A stretch of DNA of 64,000 nt from Pseudomonas kilonensis. GTDB taxonomy: Bacteria > Pseudomonadota > Gammaproteobacteria > Pseudomonadales > Pseudomonadaceae. This document shows, piece by piece, positions 9,726 to 18,773 of the stretch. Within the stretch, counting starts at the first letter, position 1. Every line of letters starts with the position of its first letter. The position numbers and the translations under genes were made by a program. Location: the NCBI RefSeq assembly GCF_001269885.1, contig NZ_LHVH01000017.1, positions 620,001-684,000 of the forward strand, in the 5' to 3' direction. The notes below the pieces were generated by a model that saw only the letters and a program-made list of their open reading frames with translations, did no database searches and was not told the origin of the DNA.

Positions 9726-10645
9726 GCGCGTTGCAGTTACGGCGGGTCGACCCTCTGGCGCATGCCCAGGCCCAGGCGATTCAACGCTGGCGGCGTGCCG
9801 GGCGCGACGCGGGGTTGGGCAAGGTGCCAGAGCGCTCCGGCTATTTGCGGTTTTGCGCCCAGGGTGACGGCGGCGAGTGGCAGGGGCTGATCGTGGCCCA
9901 TGATTGGCTGCATCGCGCGCTTCCACAGTTGCGGTCTTTGCTGACGAGCGAAACGTCGTGGACGAATGTCCTCGGATTGTTTCGCGCCGCGCCGCACCCC
10001 TTGCTGCTGGAGGTGGATGAGCTGCACTACCGGGCGTTGTCCGACATCGAAGGCGTCGCCCCGGTGCGATTGCCAACCCGCGACCTGCCATGGCTCGACA
10101 CCCCTCGGGGACGGGTTTGGTTGCTGCAACTGCCGCCCGCACGTTTCGCCAGCGAGCGCTTGGACGCCGACTCATGGCTGGATGAATTGCCGTTGCACCT
10201 GGAACTGATTCTCGGCGTCAGCCACCTGAGTCTTGCCAGTCGCAGACGCCTGGGTGAGGGCGATGTCCTGCGCGTCGCCCAGCGCACTCAACGGTGCTGT
10301 CTGGCCAACCGTTGCCTCGGCACTTTTACCTTTACCCAAGAGGGGCTACACATGCAACCGACTGTGACCGATACCGATCCAGAGCAGCCGCCGGAGTCTG
10401 GCGCGGCCATCGACCTGGGCGCGCTGCCGGTGCGCCTGGAGTTCCTGCTCGCCACCCATCAAACCGACCTGGCGACGCTGTCGCGCATCATCGAGGGACA
10501 ACTGATCCCGTTGGCCGAAGATGCCGCGCGGCACATCGAGGTGCGCGCCAACGGCAAGCCGGTGGCCCAGGGGGAACTGGTGCAGTTGGACGGCCAGTTG
10601 GGGGTCGAGTTGTTCAAGGTCTATCGAGCGGGCGCCGATGAATGA
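9722..10645 (+). CDS. sctQ: Cytoplasmic sorting platform / C-ring protein (SpaO/SctQ)
   Basis: 307 residues, as in SpaO (303). The C-terminal 80 residues form a SpoA (surface presentation of antigens) domain: LPVRLEFLLATHQTDLATLS and later IEVRANGKPVAQGELVQLDG. A less conserved first SpoA-like domain precedes it. SctQ forms the pods of the sorting platform below the membrane rings and binds SctL and SctK. It overlaps sctP by 4 bases and sctR by 8. An in-frame internal start (see 10352) probably yields a separate C-terminal product. Confidence 0.93.
   Translation: MSALQLRRVDPLAHAQAQAIQRWRRAGRDAGLGKVPERSGYLRFCAQGDGGEWQGLIVAHDWLHRALPQLRSLLTSETSWTNVLGLFRAAPHPLLLEVDELHYRALSDIEGVAPVRLPTRDLPWLDTPRGRVWLLQLPPARFASERLDADSWLDELPLHLELILGVSHLSLASRRRLGEGDVLRVAQRTQRCCLANRCLGTFTFTQEGLHMQPTVTDTDPEQPPESGAAIDLGALPVRLEFLLATHQTDLATLSRIIEGQLIPLAEDAARHIEVRANGKPVAQGELVQLDGQLGVELFKVYRAGADE
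10352..10645 (+). CDS. Probable internally started short SctQ (SctQ-C)
   Basis: An ATG in frame with sctQ at codon 211 has GAGG 8 bases upstream, a better ribosome site than many starts in this cluster. Translation from it would give 97 residues comprising little more than the second SpoA domain. In Salmonella SpaO, Yersinia YscQ and Shigella Spa33, internal starts make a roughly 100-residue C-terminal form that joins or stabilises the sorting platform. The match in size and position is good. That it is used here is inference from the ribosome site and the family. Confidence 0.6.
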   Translation: MQPTVTDTDPEQPPESGAAIDLGALPVRLEFLLATHQTDLATLSRIIEGQLIPLAEDAARHIEVRANGKPVAQGELVQLDGQLGVELFKVYRAGADE

Positions 10646-11297
10646 CGTCTCGCTGATCGCGCTGCTGGCGTTTGCTTCGCTGCTGCCGTTCCTGGTGGCG
10701 GCGGGCACCTGCTACCTCAAGTTCTCCATCGTCTTCGTCATCGTGCGCAACGCGTTGGGCCTGCAGCAGGTGCCATCGAACATGGCGCTCAATGCGATTG
10801 CCCTGATGCTGGCGATTTTCGTCATGACGCCGGTCATGAAGCAGGGCCATGACTACTACAAGCGCGAGGCGGTGACCTTTACCGACATTGCGTCGGTGGT
10901 GGACTTCGCCGAGAACGGCCTGGGCAGCTACAAGGATTACCTGCGCAAGTACACCGACCCGGAGCTGGCGCAGTTCTTCGAGCGGGCCCAGGCGTTCCAG
11001 GCTGAAACCGACGCGGGCCTGCCTGCCGATGAAGAGGTTGAGACCTCGCTGTTTTCGCTGCTGCCGGCCTATGCGCTGAGTGAAATCAAAAGTGCTTTCA
11101 AGATTGGCTTCTATCTGTACCTGCCCTTCGTGATCGTCGACCTGGTGATCTCCAGCATCCTGCTGGCGCTGGGCATGATGATGATGAGCCCGGTGATCAT
11201 TTCCGTGCCGATCAAACTGGTGTTGTTTGTCGCACTGGACGGCTGGGCGTTGCTGTCGACCGGGCTGGTCAAGCAATACCTGACCTTGCTGGCCTAG
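10638..11297 (+). CDS. sctR: T3SS export apparatus protein SpaP/SctR
   Basis: 219 residues, four membrane helices. [20 protein letters not shown] and the following [18 protein letters not shown] are the FliP/SctR signature region; a periplasmic loop follows, then helices ending [20 protein letters not shown]. Five SctR copies form the core of the export gate with SctS and SctT. I chose the ATG at 10638 (MNDVS), which overlaps the sctQ stop by 8 bases; this matches the usual 215-225 residues. Confidence 0.97.
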   Translation: MNDVSLIALLAFASLLPFLVAAGTCYLKFSIVFVIVRNALGLQQVPSNMALNAIALMLAIFVMTPVMKQGHDYYKREAVTFTDIASVVDFAENGLGSYKDYLRKYTDPELAQFFERAQAFQAETDAGLPADEEVETSLFSLLPAYALSEIKSAFKIGFYLYLPFVIVDLVISSILLALGMMMMSPVIISVPIKLVLFVALDGWALLSTGLVKQYLTLLA

Positions 11298-11305
11298 GTG
11301 CACCG

Positions 11306-11560
11306 ATGAACGATCTGGTCTATGCCGGCAACAAAACCTTGTACTTGATCCTGCTGATGGTGGCCTGGCCGATCATCGTCGCCACGGTGGTCGGCCTGGT
11401 GGTCGGGTTGATCCAGACCGTGACGCAGTTGCAGGAGCAGACGCTGCCGTTTGGCTTCAAACTGTTGGCGGTGGCGGCGTGCCTGTTCCTGCTTTCGGGC
11501 TGGTACGGCGAAACCTTGCTGGATTTCAGTCGTGAAGTCATTCGCCTGGCGTTGAGTTAG
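11306..11560 (+). CDS. sctS: T3SS export apparatus protein SpaQ/SctS
   Basis: 84 residues with two membrane helices ([20 protein letters not shown] and [20 protein letters not shown]), the FliQ/SctS pattern. The conserved short link [12 protein letters not shown] lies between them. Four copies wrap around the SctR pentamer in the export gate. AGGTG lies just before the ATG; 8 bases separate it from sctR and 4 from sctT. Confidence 0.97.
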   Translation: MNDLVYAGNKTLYLILLMVAWPIIVATVVGLVVGLIQTVTQLQEQTLPFGFKLLAVAACLFLLSGWYGETLLDFSREVIRLALS

Positions 11561-11564
11561 GCCG

Positions 11565-12359
11565 ATGTCGGTGGCGTTGTTTTTCGAGCTGTACGCCTGG
11601 TTCGCTGCGGCGGTGTTGGGTGTGGCGCGTCTGGCGCCGATTTTCTTCATGTTGCCGTTTCTCAATAGCAGCGTGCTGACCGGTGTCACGCGCCAGGCGG
11701 TGATTGTGCTGGTGGCGTTGGGGTTCTGGCGCTACGTCGGCGTGCCTACGCCAGCCCTCGACAGCGTGGCGTTCCTCGGTCTGGTGCTGCGTGAGGCGGG
11801 TATTGGTGTGCTGCTGGGCGTGCTGCTGGGCTGGCCGTTCTGGGTGCTGCATGCCATGGGCAACCTGATCGACAACCAGCGCGGGGCCATGCTCAGTAGC
11901 ACGGTGGACCCGGCCAATGGTGTCGACACCTCGGAGTTGGCGAATTTTCTCCAGTTGTTTGCCGCGGCGGTTTATCTCGAAGGTGGCGGCCTGTTGTTGA
12001 TGCTCGAAACCGTCGGCCACAGTTATCGCCTTTGCGCGCCAGCGAGCAGTTGTGAGCTGCACCTGCCTGCACTCTATTCATTGCTCGATGCACTGGTGAG
12101 CAAGACCCTGGTCATCAGTGCGCCGGTGGTGGCGACCTTGCTGGTCAGCGAGGCGCTGCTTGGGTTGCTCTCGCGGTATGCGCCGCAAATGAATGCTTTT
12201 TCGGTGTCGCTGACGGTCAAGAGCCTGGTGGCGCTGGTGGTCTTGATGCTGTATTTCGGCGTGCATCTGCCGGACGAAGTGCTGCGCATGGGCATGCTGT
12301 CCGACGGCTTGGCGCAGTATCTGGAGGGCGGAGATGTCATCCAGCGCCTCGAAGACTGA
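11565..12359 (+). CDS. sctT: T3SS export apparatus protein SpaR/SctT
   Basis: 264 residues with about six membrane helices, the FliR/SctT family. Examples are IGVLLGVLLGWPFWVLHAMG, followed by NLIDNQRGAMLSSTVDP, a conserved family region. SctT closes the export-gate helix next to SctR. Length equals SpaR (263). Its last 26 bases overlap the start of sctU, an unusually long overlap in this operon. Confidence 0.97.
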   Translation: MSVALFFELYAWFAAAVLGVARLAPIFFMLPFLNSSVLTGVTRQAVIVLVALGFWRYVGVPTPALDSVAFLGLVLREAGIGVLLGVLLGWPFWVLHAMGNLIDNQRGAMLSSTVDPANGVDTSELANFLQLFAAAVYLEGGGLLLMLETVGHSYRLCAPASSCELHLPALYSLLDALVSKTLVISAPVVATLLVSEALLGLLSRYAPQMNAFSVSLTVKSLVALVVLMLYFGVHLPDEVLRMGMLSDGLAQYLEGGDVIQRLED

Positions 12360-13368
12360 AAAGCCCACCGCCAAGCGCCTCAGGGATGCCGCGCGCAAAG
12401 GACAGACGTTCAAGGCCAAGGACCTGGTCATCACCTGCCTGACCCTGTGTGGCATCACCTACATGGTCTTCAACAGCTCGTTGATCGAGATCATGGAGGT
12501 CTACCGGCGCATCATCGCCAGCGATTTCGACGCCGACCTGCAAGCCTACTCGGCGATGCTGGTGCTGGTCGGCCTCAAGGCATTGCTGCCATTGTTGCTG
12601 GTGTGCGTGCTGACCAGTGCCTTGCCGGCCTTGCTGCAAAGCGGTTTTGCCTTGGCCAGCGAAGCCTTGAAACTGAATCTGGGCGCCTTGAACCCGGTCA
12701 ATGGCTTCAAGAAGCTGTTCAGCCTGCGCACCGTCAAGGACACCTTCAAGGCGCTGTTGTACCTGGGCAGTTTCGCCATGGCGCTGTGGATTGTCTGGCT
12801 GACCCAGCGGCAATTGCTGTTCGCCCAACTGTTCGCCCAGGCGCCGGCGTTGTTCGCGATCTGGGGGCGTTTGCTGCTGGTGTTGGTGCTGGCATTCCTG
12901 GCCTGCGTCCTGTTGATCGTCGTACTCGATGCCCTCAGCGAATACTGGTTGTTCATGAAAGACCAGATGATGGACAAGGATTCGGTCAAGCGTGAACACA
13001 AGGAGCAGGACGGCAACCCGCAGATCAAGGGCCGTCGCCGCGACTTGCACATGGAGCTGTTGTCGGAGCAGGTCAAATCCGATGTGCGCAGCTCGCGCAT
13101 GATCATCGCCAACCCCACCCACATTGCCATCGGCGTGTATTTCCGCCCGGAGATCACGTTGCTGCCGTTTATCTCCCTGATGGAAACCAACCAGCGCGCC
13201 CTGGCGGTTCGAGCGTACGCCAAGGAAGTGGGGGTGCCGGTAATCAACGACATCGCCTTGGCCCGCCGCATCTTCAAGACCCACCAGCGCTACAGCTTCC
13301 TCCAGGTGCAGGAAATCGAGGAGGTGCTGCGGCTGTTGATCTGGCTTGAGCAGGTTGAGCAGGCGTGA
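12334..13368 (+). CDS. sctU: T3SS export switch protein SpaS/SctU
   Basis: 344 residues: four membrane helices, then a cytoplasmic domain with the autocleavage motif NPTH at residues 260-263 (IIANPTHIAIGVYF). Cleavage between Asn260 and Pro261 lets SctU and SctP switch secretion from needle subunits to translocators. The N-terminus KPTAKRLRDAARKGQTFKAKD is typical of FlhB/SctU. It is the last gene of the first T3SS block; a 491-base gap with palindromic repeats follows. Confidence 0.97.
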   Translation: MSSSASKTEKPTAKRLRDAARKGQTFKAKDLVITCLTLCGITYMVFNSSLIEIMEVYRRIIASDFDADLQAYSAMLVLVGLKALLPLLLVCVLTSALPALLQSGFALASEALKLNLGALNPVNGFKKLFSLRTVKDTFKALLYLGSFAMALWIVWLTQRQLLFAQLFAQAPALFAIWGRLLLVLVLAFLACVLLIVVLDALSEYWLFMKDQMMDKDSVKREHKEQDGNPQIKGRRRDLHMELLSEQVKSDVRSSRMIIANPTHIAIGVYFRPEITLLPFISLMETNQRALAVRAYAKEVGVPVINDIALARRIFKTHQRYSFLQVQEIEEVLRLLIWLEQVEQA

Positions 13369-13407
13369 GGCCAGGCACAGCCAGGCACAGTCCTTTGTGG
13401 TGGGAAC

Positions 13408-13496
13408 CTGTGGGAGCAAGGCTTGCCCGCGATGCAGCCGCCTCGTACTTGCGCAGACCGCATCGACTTTATCGCGGGCAAGCCTTGCTCCCACAG
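13408..13496. repeat. Paired palindromic repeat (REP-type, TGTGGGAGC family)
   Basis: Two perfectly complementary 26-base arms, 13408-13433 and 13471-13496, read CTGTGGGAGCAAGGCTTGCC and onwards, separated by 37 bases. This is the classic head-to-head REP pair of Pseudomonas. It lies in the gap between sctU and sicA, where it could shape mRNA ends. Confidence 0.85.
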
Positions 13497-13596
13497 ATGA
13501 ATCCATCCGCCACAAAAGCAACCTTGCTGGGCTGGAGGATTGTGCGATGCAGCTCGATTGGAGAGCCCCTGTCACTCGTGCTCTGCACATAACCGT

Positions 13597-13725
13597 GTGG
13601 CGAGGGGATTTATCCCCGCTGGGCTGCGTAGCAGACCCAAGGCAGTGAACTCAATCTGTCTGGCACACCGAGTTTTCAGTTTTGGGGCCGCTGCGCAGCC
13701 CAGCGGGGATAAATCCCCTCGCCAC
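13597..13725. repeat. Paired palindromic repeat (GTGGCGAGGGGATTTATCCCC family)
   Basis: A second repeat family: the left arm begins GTGGCGAGGGGATTTATCCC and the right arm mirrors it to 13725, each arm itself partly palindromic (GGGGATTTATCCCC). The same family recurs at 51428-51561 between zipA and ligA. No gene is evident in the whole 13369-13859 gap, which holds only this and the repeat at 13408, so a promoter for sicA may lie within its last 130 bases. Confidence 0.82.
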
Positions 13726-13859
13726 AAAAGCACTCTCATCAGGCAGGAGGTTCGTGTGCGTTTCAACGGCGGCATGAGCGCAATTTGGCAGCGTGCTTGC
13801 CGGCGTTTTGGCTCAATGCATCGGTCAGCGACGCTGGCGTTTTTTCAGGAGTGTGGCTG

Positions 13860-14342
13860 ATGAGTCGCGATAACAAACAAGACGAGCAGGTGGCCCTGGA
13901 CGTCGTCGATGCAGTGCTCGGTGGTGCGGCGTTGAAAGACGTGCAAGGCATCAGCGACGAGCACATGGGCAGTCTCTATGCCTTCGCCTTCCAGTTCTAT
14001 GAACAGGGGCGATTGGACGATGCCGAGAAGTTCTTTCACTTCCTGTGCATCTACGACTTCTACAACAGCCATTACTGGATGGGACTGGCTGCGGTGCACC
14101 AACTCAAGCAAAACCACCAAAAAGCAATCGACCTGTACGCGATCGCCTTTGCCCAGGGCAAGAACGACTATCGGCCAATGTTGTACACCGGCCAATGTCA
14201 CTTAGCCCTGGGTAAGGTCGGCAAGGCCCGGTTGTGTTTCGAATACGTGCTCGAGCAAGCCACGGAAGACGATCTGCGCGAGCAGGCCAAGGTGTATCTC
14301 GACACCCTGGCCCACATGGAACAGCACTGTTCGGAGGACTGA
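13860..14342 (+). CDS. sicA: Translocator chaperone SicA (class II, TPR)
   Basis: 160 residues (SicA 165). It is a tetratricopeptide chaperone of the SicA/IpgC/LcrH family: LYAFAFQFYEQGRLDDAEKF, then YWMGLAAVHQLKQNHQKAID, then GQCHLALGKVGKARLCFEYV mark three TPR units. It keeps SipB and SipC homologues soluble before secretion; in Salmonella it is also the co-activator of InvF, making the two candidates for a feedback pair here. AGGAG lies 9 bases before the ATG. Two bases separate it from sctE. Confidence 0.94.
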   Translation: MSRDNKQDEQVALDVVDAVLGGAALKDVQGISDEHMGSLYAFAFQFYEQGRLDDAEKFFHFLCIYDFYNSHYWMGLAAVHQLKQNHQKAIDLYAIAFAQGKNDYRPMLYTGQCHLALGKVGKARLCFEYVLEQATEDDLREQAKVYLDTLAHMEQHCSED

Positions 14343-14344
14343 AC

Positions 14345-16114
14345 ATGAGTGAAATCAGAAACACCCCAAACCCCGCATTCCAGGGCGCAATGAGCCGCAG
14401 CGAGGCCTTTGAAAAATACGGCGCGGCGGCCAGCAAGGCCGCCAGGACCGCGGATTTTCAGGAGGCCGGCCAGAAAGCGCTGGCGGACCTGATGTCAGTG
14501 AAATACGAAGGCCACGACGGCCCGTCCGCCGCCAGTACCGGTCGGCCCGCATTACACCCGCCTGCGCCGCGCGCCGATGGCAATAAACAGGAAACCAGCG
14601 GCGATCTGTTCACGTTATTGATGGCGATGATCAGCGAGCTGATCGGCGAGGTCGACGTCAAGAAACTGAAAAATCGCCTGGCGATGCTGCAGAGCATGGC
14701 TGGCGCCAAGCAACAGGCCCATGAAAACCTCTCGGCTGAATACACCGCTGCCGTCGAGGCCATGACGGCGGCCGAGGGCAATGTCGGCAGCAGCCAGGAA
14801 CACCTCGAACAACTGCGCGATCGGGTCTTGCACTTCCAGGGACTGCTGGATGAAAGCGAGGCGCGGCTGGCGCAACTGGACCCTCAGTCGCCTGAATATG
14901 CACAGGAGCTGGCCCGTCGCGACCAGCTCAAAGGCGAAGTGGCGAACCATACCCAAGCCTTCAACGTGGCGACCGATGCGCATCTGACGCTGATTGAGAT
15001 CGCCACCGCCTGCGCCAAGGCTGTGGGCACGGTATTCGCGAAAGTGGTCTCATCCAGCGTGAACAGCTCGACCCCCAAGCCGACCGATGAAAAGGCCCTC
15101 AGCAGCAGTGCGCTGGCGTTGTTGAACCGCTTGAAAATCATCGAACTGCTCGGCGAGTCGGCGCAGAACAAGGAGGAGCTTAGCCAAGAGCTGTTCCAGG
15201 AACTGCAGGCCAGGCTCCAGGCGCACATGGAGCGTGAATCGGAAAAATACCTGGAGGAAGTGCGCAAGGCCGAGGCCTTGCAAAAAACCATGGGCTGCAT
15301 CGGCAAGATCGTCGGGGCGATCCTGACGGTCGCGACCATCGCCGCCGGGGTCCTGACCGCTAACCCGGTGCTCATCGCCGTGGGCGTGGTCGGCGCGGCC
15401 GTGATGATTGCCGACTCGGTGATCCAGGACAAAACCGGCGTGTCGTTCATGGCTGAAGCCATGAAGCCGCTGACCATTGTCATGCAGGAAGCCATCAAGC
15501 TGTTCACCGAGATCTACACCAAGTTGCTGAGCGGCCTGGGCGTTGATGAAGACACGGCCAAGAAAATCGCGCAGATCGCCGGCATGATCCAGGGCATCGC
15601 TTCTACCTTGGCGGCTGTCGCGTTGGTGGCCGTGGTCGGGGTGCAGGTGATCGGGCCGATGGTCAGTGCCATCGCTTCGAAACTGGCCTCGGTGGTCGCC
15701 CAGGCCACGCCTGCCGCGATGCAAGCGATGAAGCAAGTGGCAACTTCGGTCGGTAACACCTTGACCCAGATGCTCACCCAGTTGCGCGGGTTCATCACCA
15801 ATGGTGCTGATCCGGTATTGCTGGCGCGTTACGCCGCCAACCTGGAGATCGCCCAGGCCGTTACCGAATTCGGCAATGTCGCGGTGCAGGGCGGGCTGCA
15901 AATGGAGAGCAGTCGGCTCCAGGCCTGGGCCTCCGTGCACCTGGCCGATGTGCGGGTAGGCATGGCCATCAGCGAGGAAGTCAGCGCCTACCTGACCCAG
16001 GTGGTCGAGAACTATGGGCAGGCGATGCAGGAGCGAACCCGGCAAATAGAGCATGTGTTTGCCGATATGCAACGCAGCCATTCCGTCAGCCTGCAAATGG
16101 TTCGACATGTCTAA
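14345..16114 (+). CDS. sctE: Translocon protein SipB (SctE)
   Basis: 589 residues (SipB 593). A long coiled-coil N-terminal half (about residues 110-210) is followed by two hydrophobic regions near residues 319-359 (IVGAILTVATIAAGVLTANP) and 410-449 (STLAAVALVAVVGVQVIGPM). These would insert in the host membrane to form the pore with SctB. The charged coiled-coil C-terminus is also typical. It follows its chaperone SicA at once. It acts outside the bacterium, at the eukaryotic plasma membrane. Confidence 0.95.
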   Translation: MSEIRNTPNPAFQGAMSRSEAFEKYGAAASKAARTADFQEAGQKALADLMSVKYEGHDGPSAASTGRPALHPPAPRADGNKQETSGDLFTLLMAMISELIGEVDVKKLKNRLAMLQSMAGAKQQAHENLSAEYTAAVEAMTAAEGNVGSSQEHLEQLRDRVLHFQGLLDESEARLAQLDPQSPEYAQELARRDQLKGEVANHTQAFNVATDAHLTLIEIATACAKAVGTVFAKVVSSSVNSSTPKPTDEKALSSSALALLNRLKIIELLGESAQNKEELSQELFQELQARLQAHMERESEKYLEEVRKAEALQKTMGCIGKIVGAILTVATIAAGVLTANPVLIAVGVVGAAVMIADSVIQDKTGVSFMAEAMKPLTIVMQEAIKLFTEIYTKLLSGLGVDEDTAKKIAQIAGMIQGIASTLAAVALVAVVGVQVIGPMVSAIASKLASVVAQATPAAMQAMKQVATSVGNTLTQMLTQLRGFITNGADPVLLARYAANLEIAQAVTEFGNVAVQGGLQMESSRLQAWASVHLADVRVGMAISEEVSAYLTQVVENYGQAMQERTRQIEHVFADMQRSHSVSLQMVRHV

Positions 16115-16138
16115 CATCATTCTCGAAAGGTATTTCTG

Positions 16139-17245
16139 ATGATTGCTATCGGCGCTACGAACAGAGGCGTACCCACTGTCGTTGAACATGATCCGAGCAA
16201 CGACACTGCGCTGATTGAGTCAGTCGGCCAAGACCAGGTTTTGAAGAAGCTCAAAAGCGAGGCTCTTTTCGGCTCTTCCGCACTCGACAAAATCACCGCA
16301 GAGCAAGTGCTCCGCAACGACAACTTCACCGTGCCTTCGCCTGCGGAACTCGAACGTGCAATCGATGCGTATCAACCCGCGGAATCGGATTGGGAGGATT
16401 TCGGCGTGGCGTTGCTGATGGTCAGCGACGAAGTGCGCAACGAGCTGGCCTTCGATCCAGGCGCCTGGGAGAAACACGCCAACGTACTGGTGGCTGCGAT
16501 CATCGCCCTGAACATCGCACGAGTCGCCAATGCGCAACTGCGCGGCCATTTCAGTGTCATGGCTTCCGAGGCGGCGAAGTCCCAGGGCGCGGCCATCATC
16601 GAGTCCGGCAAGGCGGCGCTGAACAGCGCCATTACCGCCGCGGTGGTGTCCGGCGCCATCGCCGGGTTCGCCATGGTCAAGACCTTCCAGGGCCAGGCGA
16701 TGAAGCATGCGGACATCGACCTGCATCGCCGCAACGCCATGGACGCGGGCAACCTCGAACGCGACCTCAAGCTGGAGCGCAATCGCAATGAGTGGAGCCC
16801 GGACACCACTTACAAGATCAAGACCCTCGATGATTTTGCCCGCCCGACCACCGTCGACTTCAAACCCAAGGGCTCGACACTGACGAACCAGGAACAGGCC
16901 TGGTTCGACGGGGAAATCCTCAAGGCCCAGAAGGTTGGTCAAACGTCCGACTGGCTGAGCCAGATGGGCAGCAAGGGCATCGAAAAGAAACTGGAAATCG
17001 GCCGCGCGCTCAATGCCATGTCGATGAGCATGAGCCAGGTGGTGGCGAAGATTGTAGGTCTGGATGAGTTCAAGGCGCGTGCAAAAGGAGAGCTGATGCA
17101 AAGCGTGCAAAACACCCAGAAGAGCCTGAGTGACGGGATTGGCCAGAAAGACGCGGCCGAGGCGGCGTTGGTGCAGAAGCTGATGGAGATGGTGATGCAG
17201 CTGTTTCAATCGCGCAGTGATGTTATCCGTGCCGTGACGGCGTGA
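16139..17245 (+). CDS. sctB: Translocon protein SipC (SctB)
   Basis: 368 residues (SipC 409), placed directly after sctE as in SPI-1. A hydrophobic stretch lies near residues 155-185 (LNSAITAAVVSGAIAGFAMV). The C-terminus, rich in Met/Gln/Ala helices (ALNAMSMSMSQVVAKIVGLD), fits the oligomerising end of SipC/IpaC. In Salmonella the C-terminus also nucleates actin; whether this shorter protein can do so is not visible. GAAAGG lies about 9 bases before the ATG. Confidence 0.9.
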   Translation: MIAIGATNRGVPTVVEHDPSNDTALIESVGQDQVLKKLKSEALFGSSALDKITAEQVLRNDNFTVPSPAELERAIDAYQPAESDWEDFGVALLMVSDEVRNELAFDPGAWEKHANVLVAAIIALNIARVANAQLRGHFSVMASEAAKSQGAAIIESGKAALNSAITAAVVSGAIAGFAMVKTFQGQAMKHADIDLHRRNAMDAGNLERDLKLERNRNEWSPDTTYKIKTLDDFARPTTVDFKPKGSTLTNQEQAWFDGEILKAQKVGQTSDWLSQMGSKGIEKKLEIGRALNAMSMSMSQVVAKIVGLDEFKARAKGELMQSVQNTQKSLSDGIGQKDAAEAALVQKLMEMVMQLFQSRSDVIRAVTA

Positions 17246-17258
17246 AGGAGAGAGGTCT

Positions 17259-18365
17259 ATGGAAATTACCCAATCGATTCGTTCGCCTATCGTATTGCTG
17301 CCGAACGTAGAGGCCATCACGGATACCGCGTCGCCTGTGGACGTACCCGCTGAGATTCAAACGGTCAGTTCCCTGACGAATCTACTCGATCGGTCCATGA
17401 ACGCAATGAATCGCAGCCTGGGCCATTTGCTCAAGTGCCCGTCAATCATCGCCAAGCCTCTGGAAGGCACGGCGGCCGAGACCACAGCACAACACCTCGT
17501 CGCGGAGTTTGTCGAACAGATCCACTTCAAGCGTGACCGAGCGCAAATGTGGGCCGTGCAGGTGCGCCAGTGCTGTGCGGTGATGACCCACAGCCAGAAA
17601 ACTGGGCTCTTGGATGAAAGTCAGCGCCAGCCGCTCAATGACGAGCAAAGCAGGATCCTTCGCGCCCTCCAGGAACATCTGGAAGAGCAGAAGCCCCGTG
17701 AGATCGCGGAGGCTTTGGATGCGACGATCAACTCATCGAATGACTTCTTTGAAAAACTGCTTGAACTGATCGACCTGATCAAGAACGGCTACCTCGCCGG
17801 CTATGAGCACATCATTGCGGCTTATTCGGACTTCTTTTCCGACTTCAACAGCGAAATCACCGCGATGATGAAGGATTGGATCGAAGGGGCGAACGACGGC
17901 AAGGAGGTCAAGTTGAATGTGGGCGCGTTGCGCAATGCATTGGATAGACTGATCGCAAAATATTCCCTACCCAACTCCGCTGCCATCCTCTTTCCAAAAC
18001 CACCTGAAACAGGCGCAACTAAGGAAGAGGCGGAAAACTGGCTCAAGGCACTGGGCCTACCTGCGAGTTGCCTCAAGCAAAATCCCGCCCCGAACGGTCC
18101 TTGGTGTGTCGTCATCGACACCGGGCCACTGACAACGATGAAAAGTAGTCTGCCGTCGGGCGGCGGCACGGTGACCTGGGATACCGCCAAATTCAACGCC
18201 TGGCAAACCGGCTTCAACGCCCAGGAGGAACGCATGAAAAACGTGCTGCAGTCGTTTACGCAGAAGTATTCGAATGCTAATTCTTATCATGACAATTTCA
18301 ATAAGACGTTGTCGGCGCATTTGAATCAGTTTGCGGATATGTTGCGGGCGATGTTGAATTTTTAA
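17259..18365 (+). CDS. sctA: Needle-tip protein SipD (SctA)
   Basis: 368 residues (SipD 343). SipD/IpaD/BipD proteins cap the needle and gate translocon insertion. The N-terminus after residue 45 (LTNLLDRSMNAMNRSLGHLL) and the C-terminal helix ending LSAHLNQFADMLRAMLNF match the family pattern. A strong AAGGAGAGAGG ribosome site precedes the ATG. The last about 100 bases become AT-rich, leading into the acyl carrier gene and the AT-rich block beyond. Confidence 0.92.
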   Translation: MEITQSIRSPIVLLPNVEAITDTASPVDVPAEIQTVSSLTNLLDRSMNAMNRSLGHLLKCPSIIAKPLEGTAAETTAQHLVAEFVEQIHFKRDRAQMWAVQVRQCCAVMTHSQKTGLLDESQRQPLNDEQSRILRALQEHLEEQKPREIAEALDATINSSNDFFEKLLELIDLIKNGYLAGYEHIIAAYSDFFSDFNSEITAMMKDWIEGANDGKEVKLNVGALRNALDRLIAKYSLPNSAAILFPKPPETGATKEEAENWLKALGLPASCLKQNPAPNGPWCVVIDTGPLTTMKSSLPSGGGTVTWDTAKFNAWQTGFNAQEERMKNVLQSFTQKYSNANSYHDNFNKTLSAHLNQFADMLRAMLNF

Positions 18366-18384
18366 TCTTGCGATGGGGTGATGG

Positions 18385-18675
18385 ATGAATCAACCAAGTG
18401 CTGGAGTGTGTATTGATTCTGAAGTGATGAAATTACTATCTGACTATTTTTCTTTGGCTTCGCGGAAGTTAGGCAGAAGCTCACGGTTAATAGAAGACTT
18501 AAGTGCCGATTCTGTGGATGTAATAGAAATTATTATGATTATTGATGAGGTGTTCGGTGTGGAGCTTTCGTCGGAACAGATAATTGAATGGCGGACTGTA
18601 GCAGATGTTGTTTATTCGGTTGCAGAGGCAGCTGGTATTGAAGTGGAGCTGGGAAGTGTAGGCGAGCAAAGCTGA
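18385..18675 (+). CDS. iacP: IacP-like acyl carrier protein
   Basis: 96 residues. The phosphopantetheine site reads LSADSVDVIEI with Ser43, the DSL-type motif of acyl carrier proteins as DSV. It sits next to the translocators just as iacP does in SPI-1, where it is reported to affect secretion or modification of translocon and effector proteins. A GGGGTG site lies just before the ATG at 18385; an ATG 4 bases earlier is out of frame and soon stops. The gene is AT-rich compared with the secretion genes before it, suggesting separate acquisition. Confidence 0.88.
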   Translation: MNQPSAGVCIDSEVMKLLSDYFSLASRKLGRSSRLIEDLSADSVDVIEIIMIIDEVFGVELSSEQIIEWRTVADVVYSVAEAAGIEVELGSVGEQS

Positions 18676-18773
18676 AATTCAGCTAGTGTCTGTTGTGCAA
18701 TTGCAAAAAGAAGGTTGTGAGAGCTAGTGGGTTGTGTTTTTTTTCTTGGGTTTAATTATTTGATAGGTGGTTT

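Noticed and set aside
18381..18416. ATG four bases before the iacP start
   Set aside because: Its frame stops after 11 codons, and the ribosome site fits the ATG at 18385 equally well.
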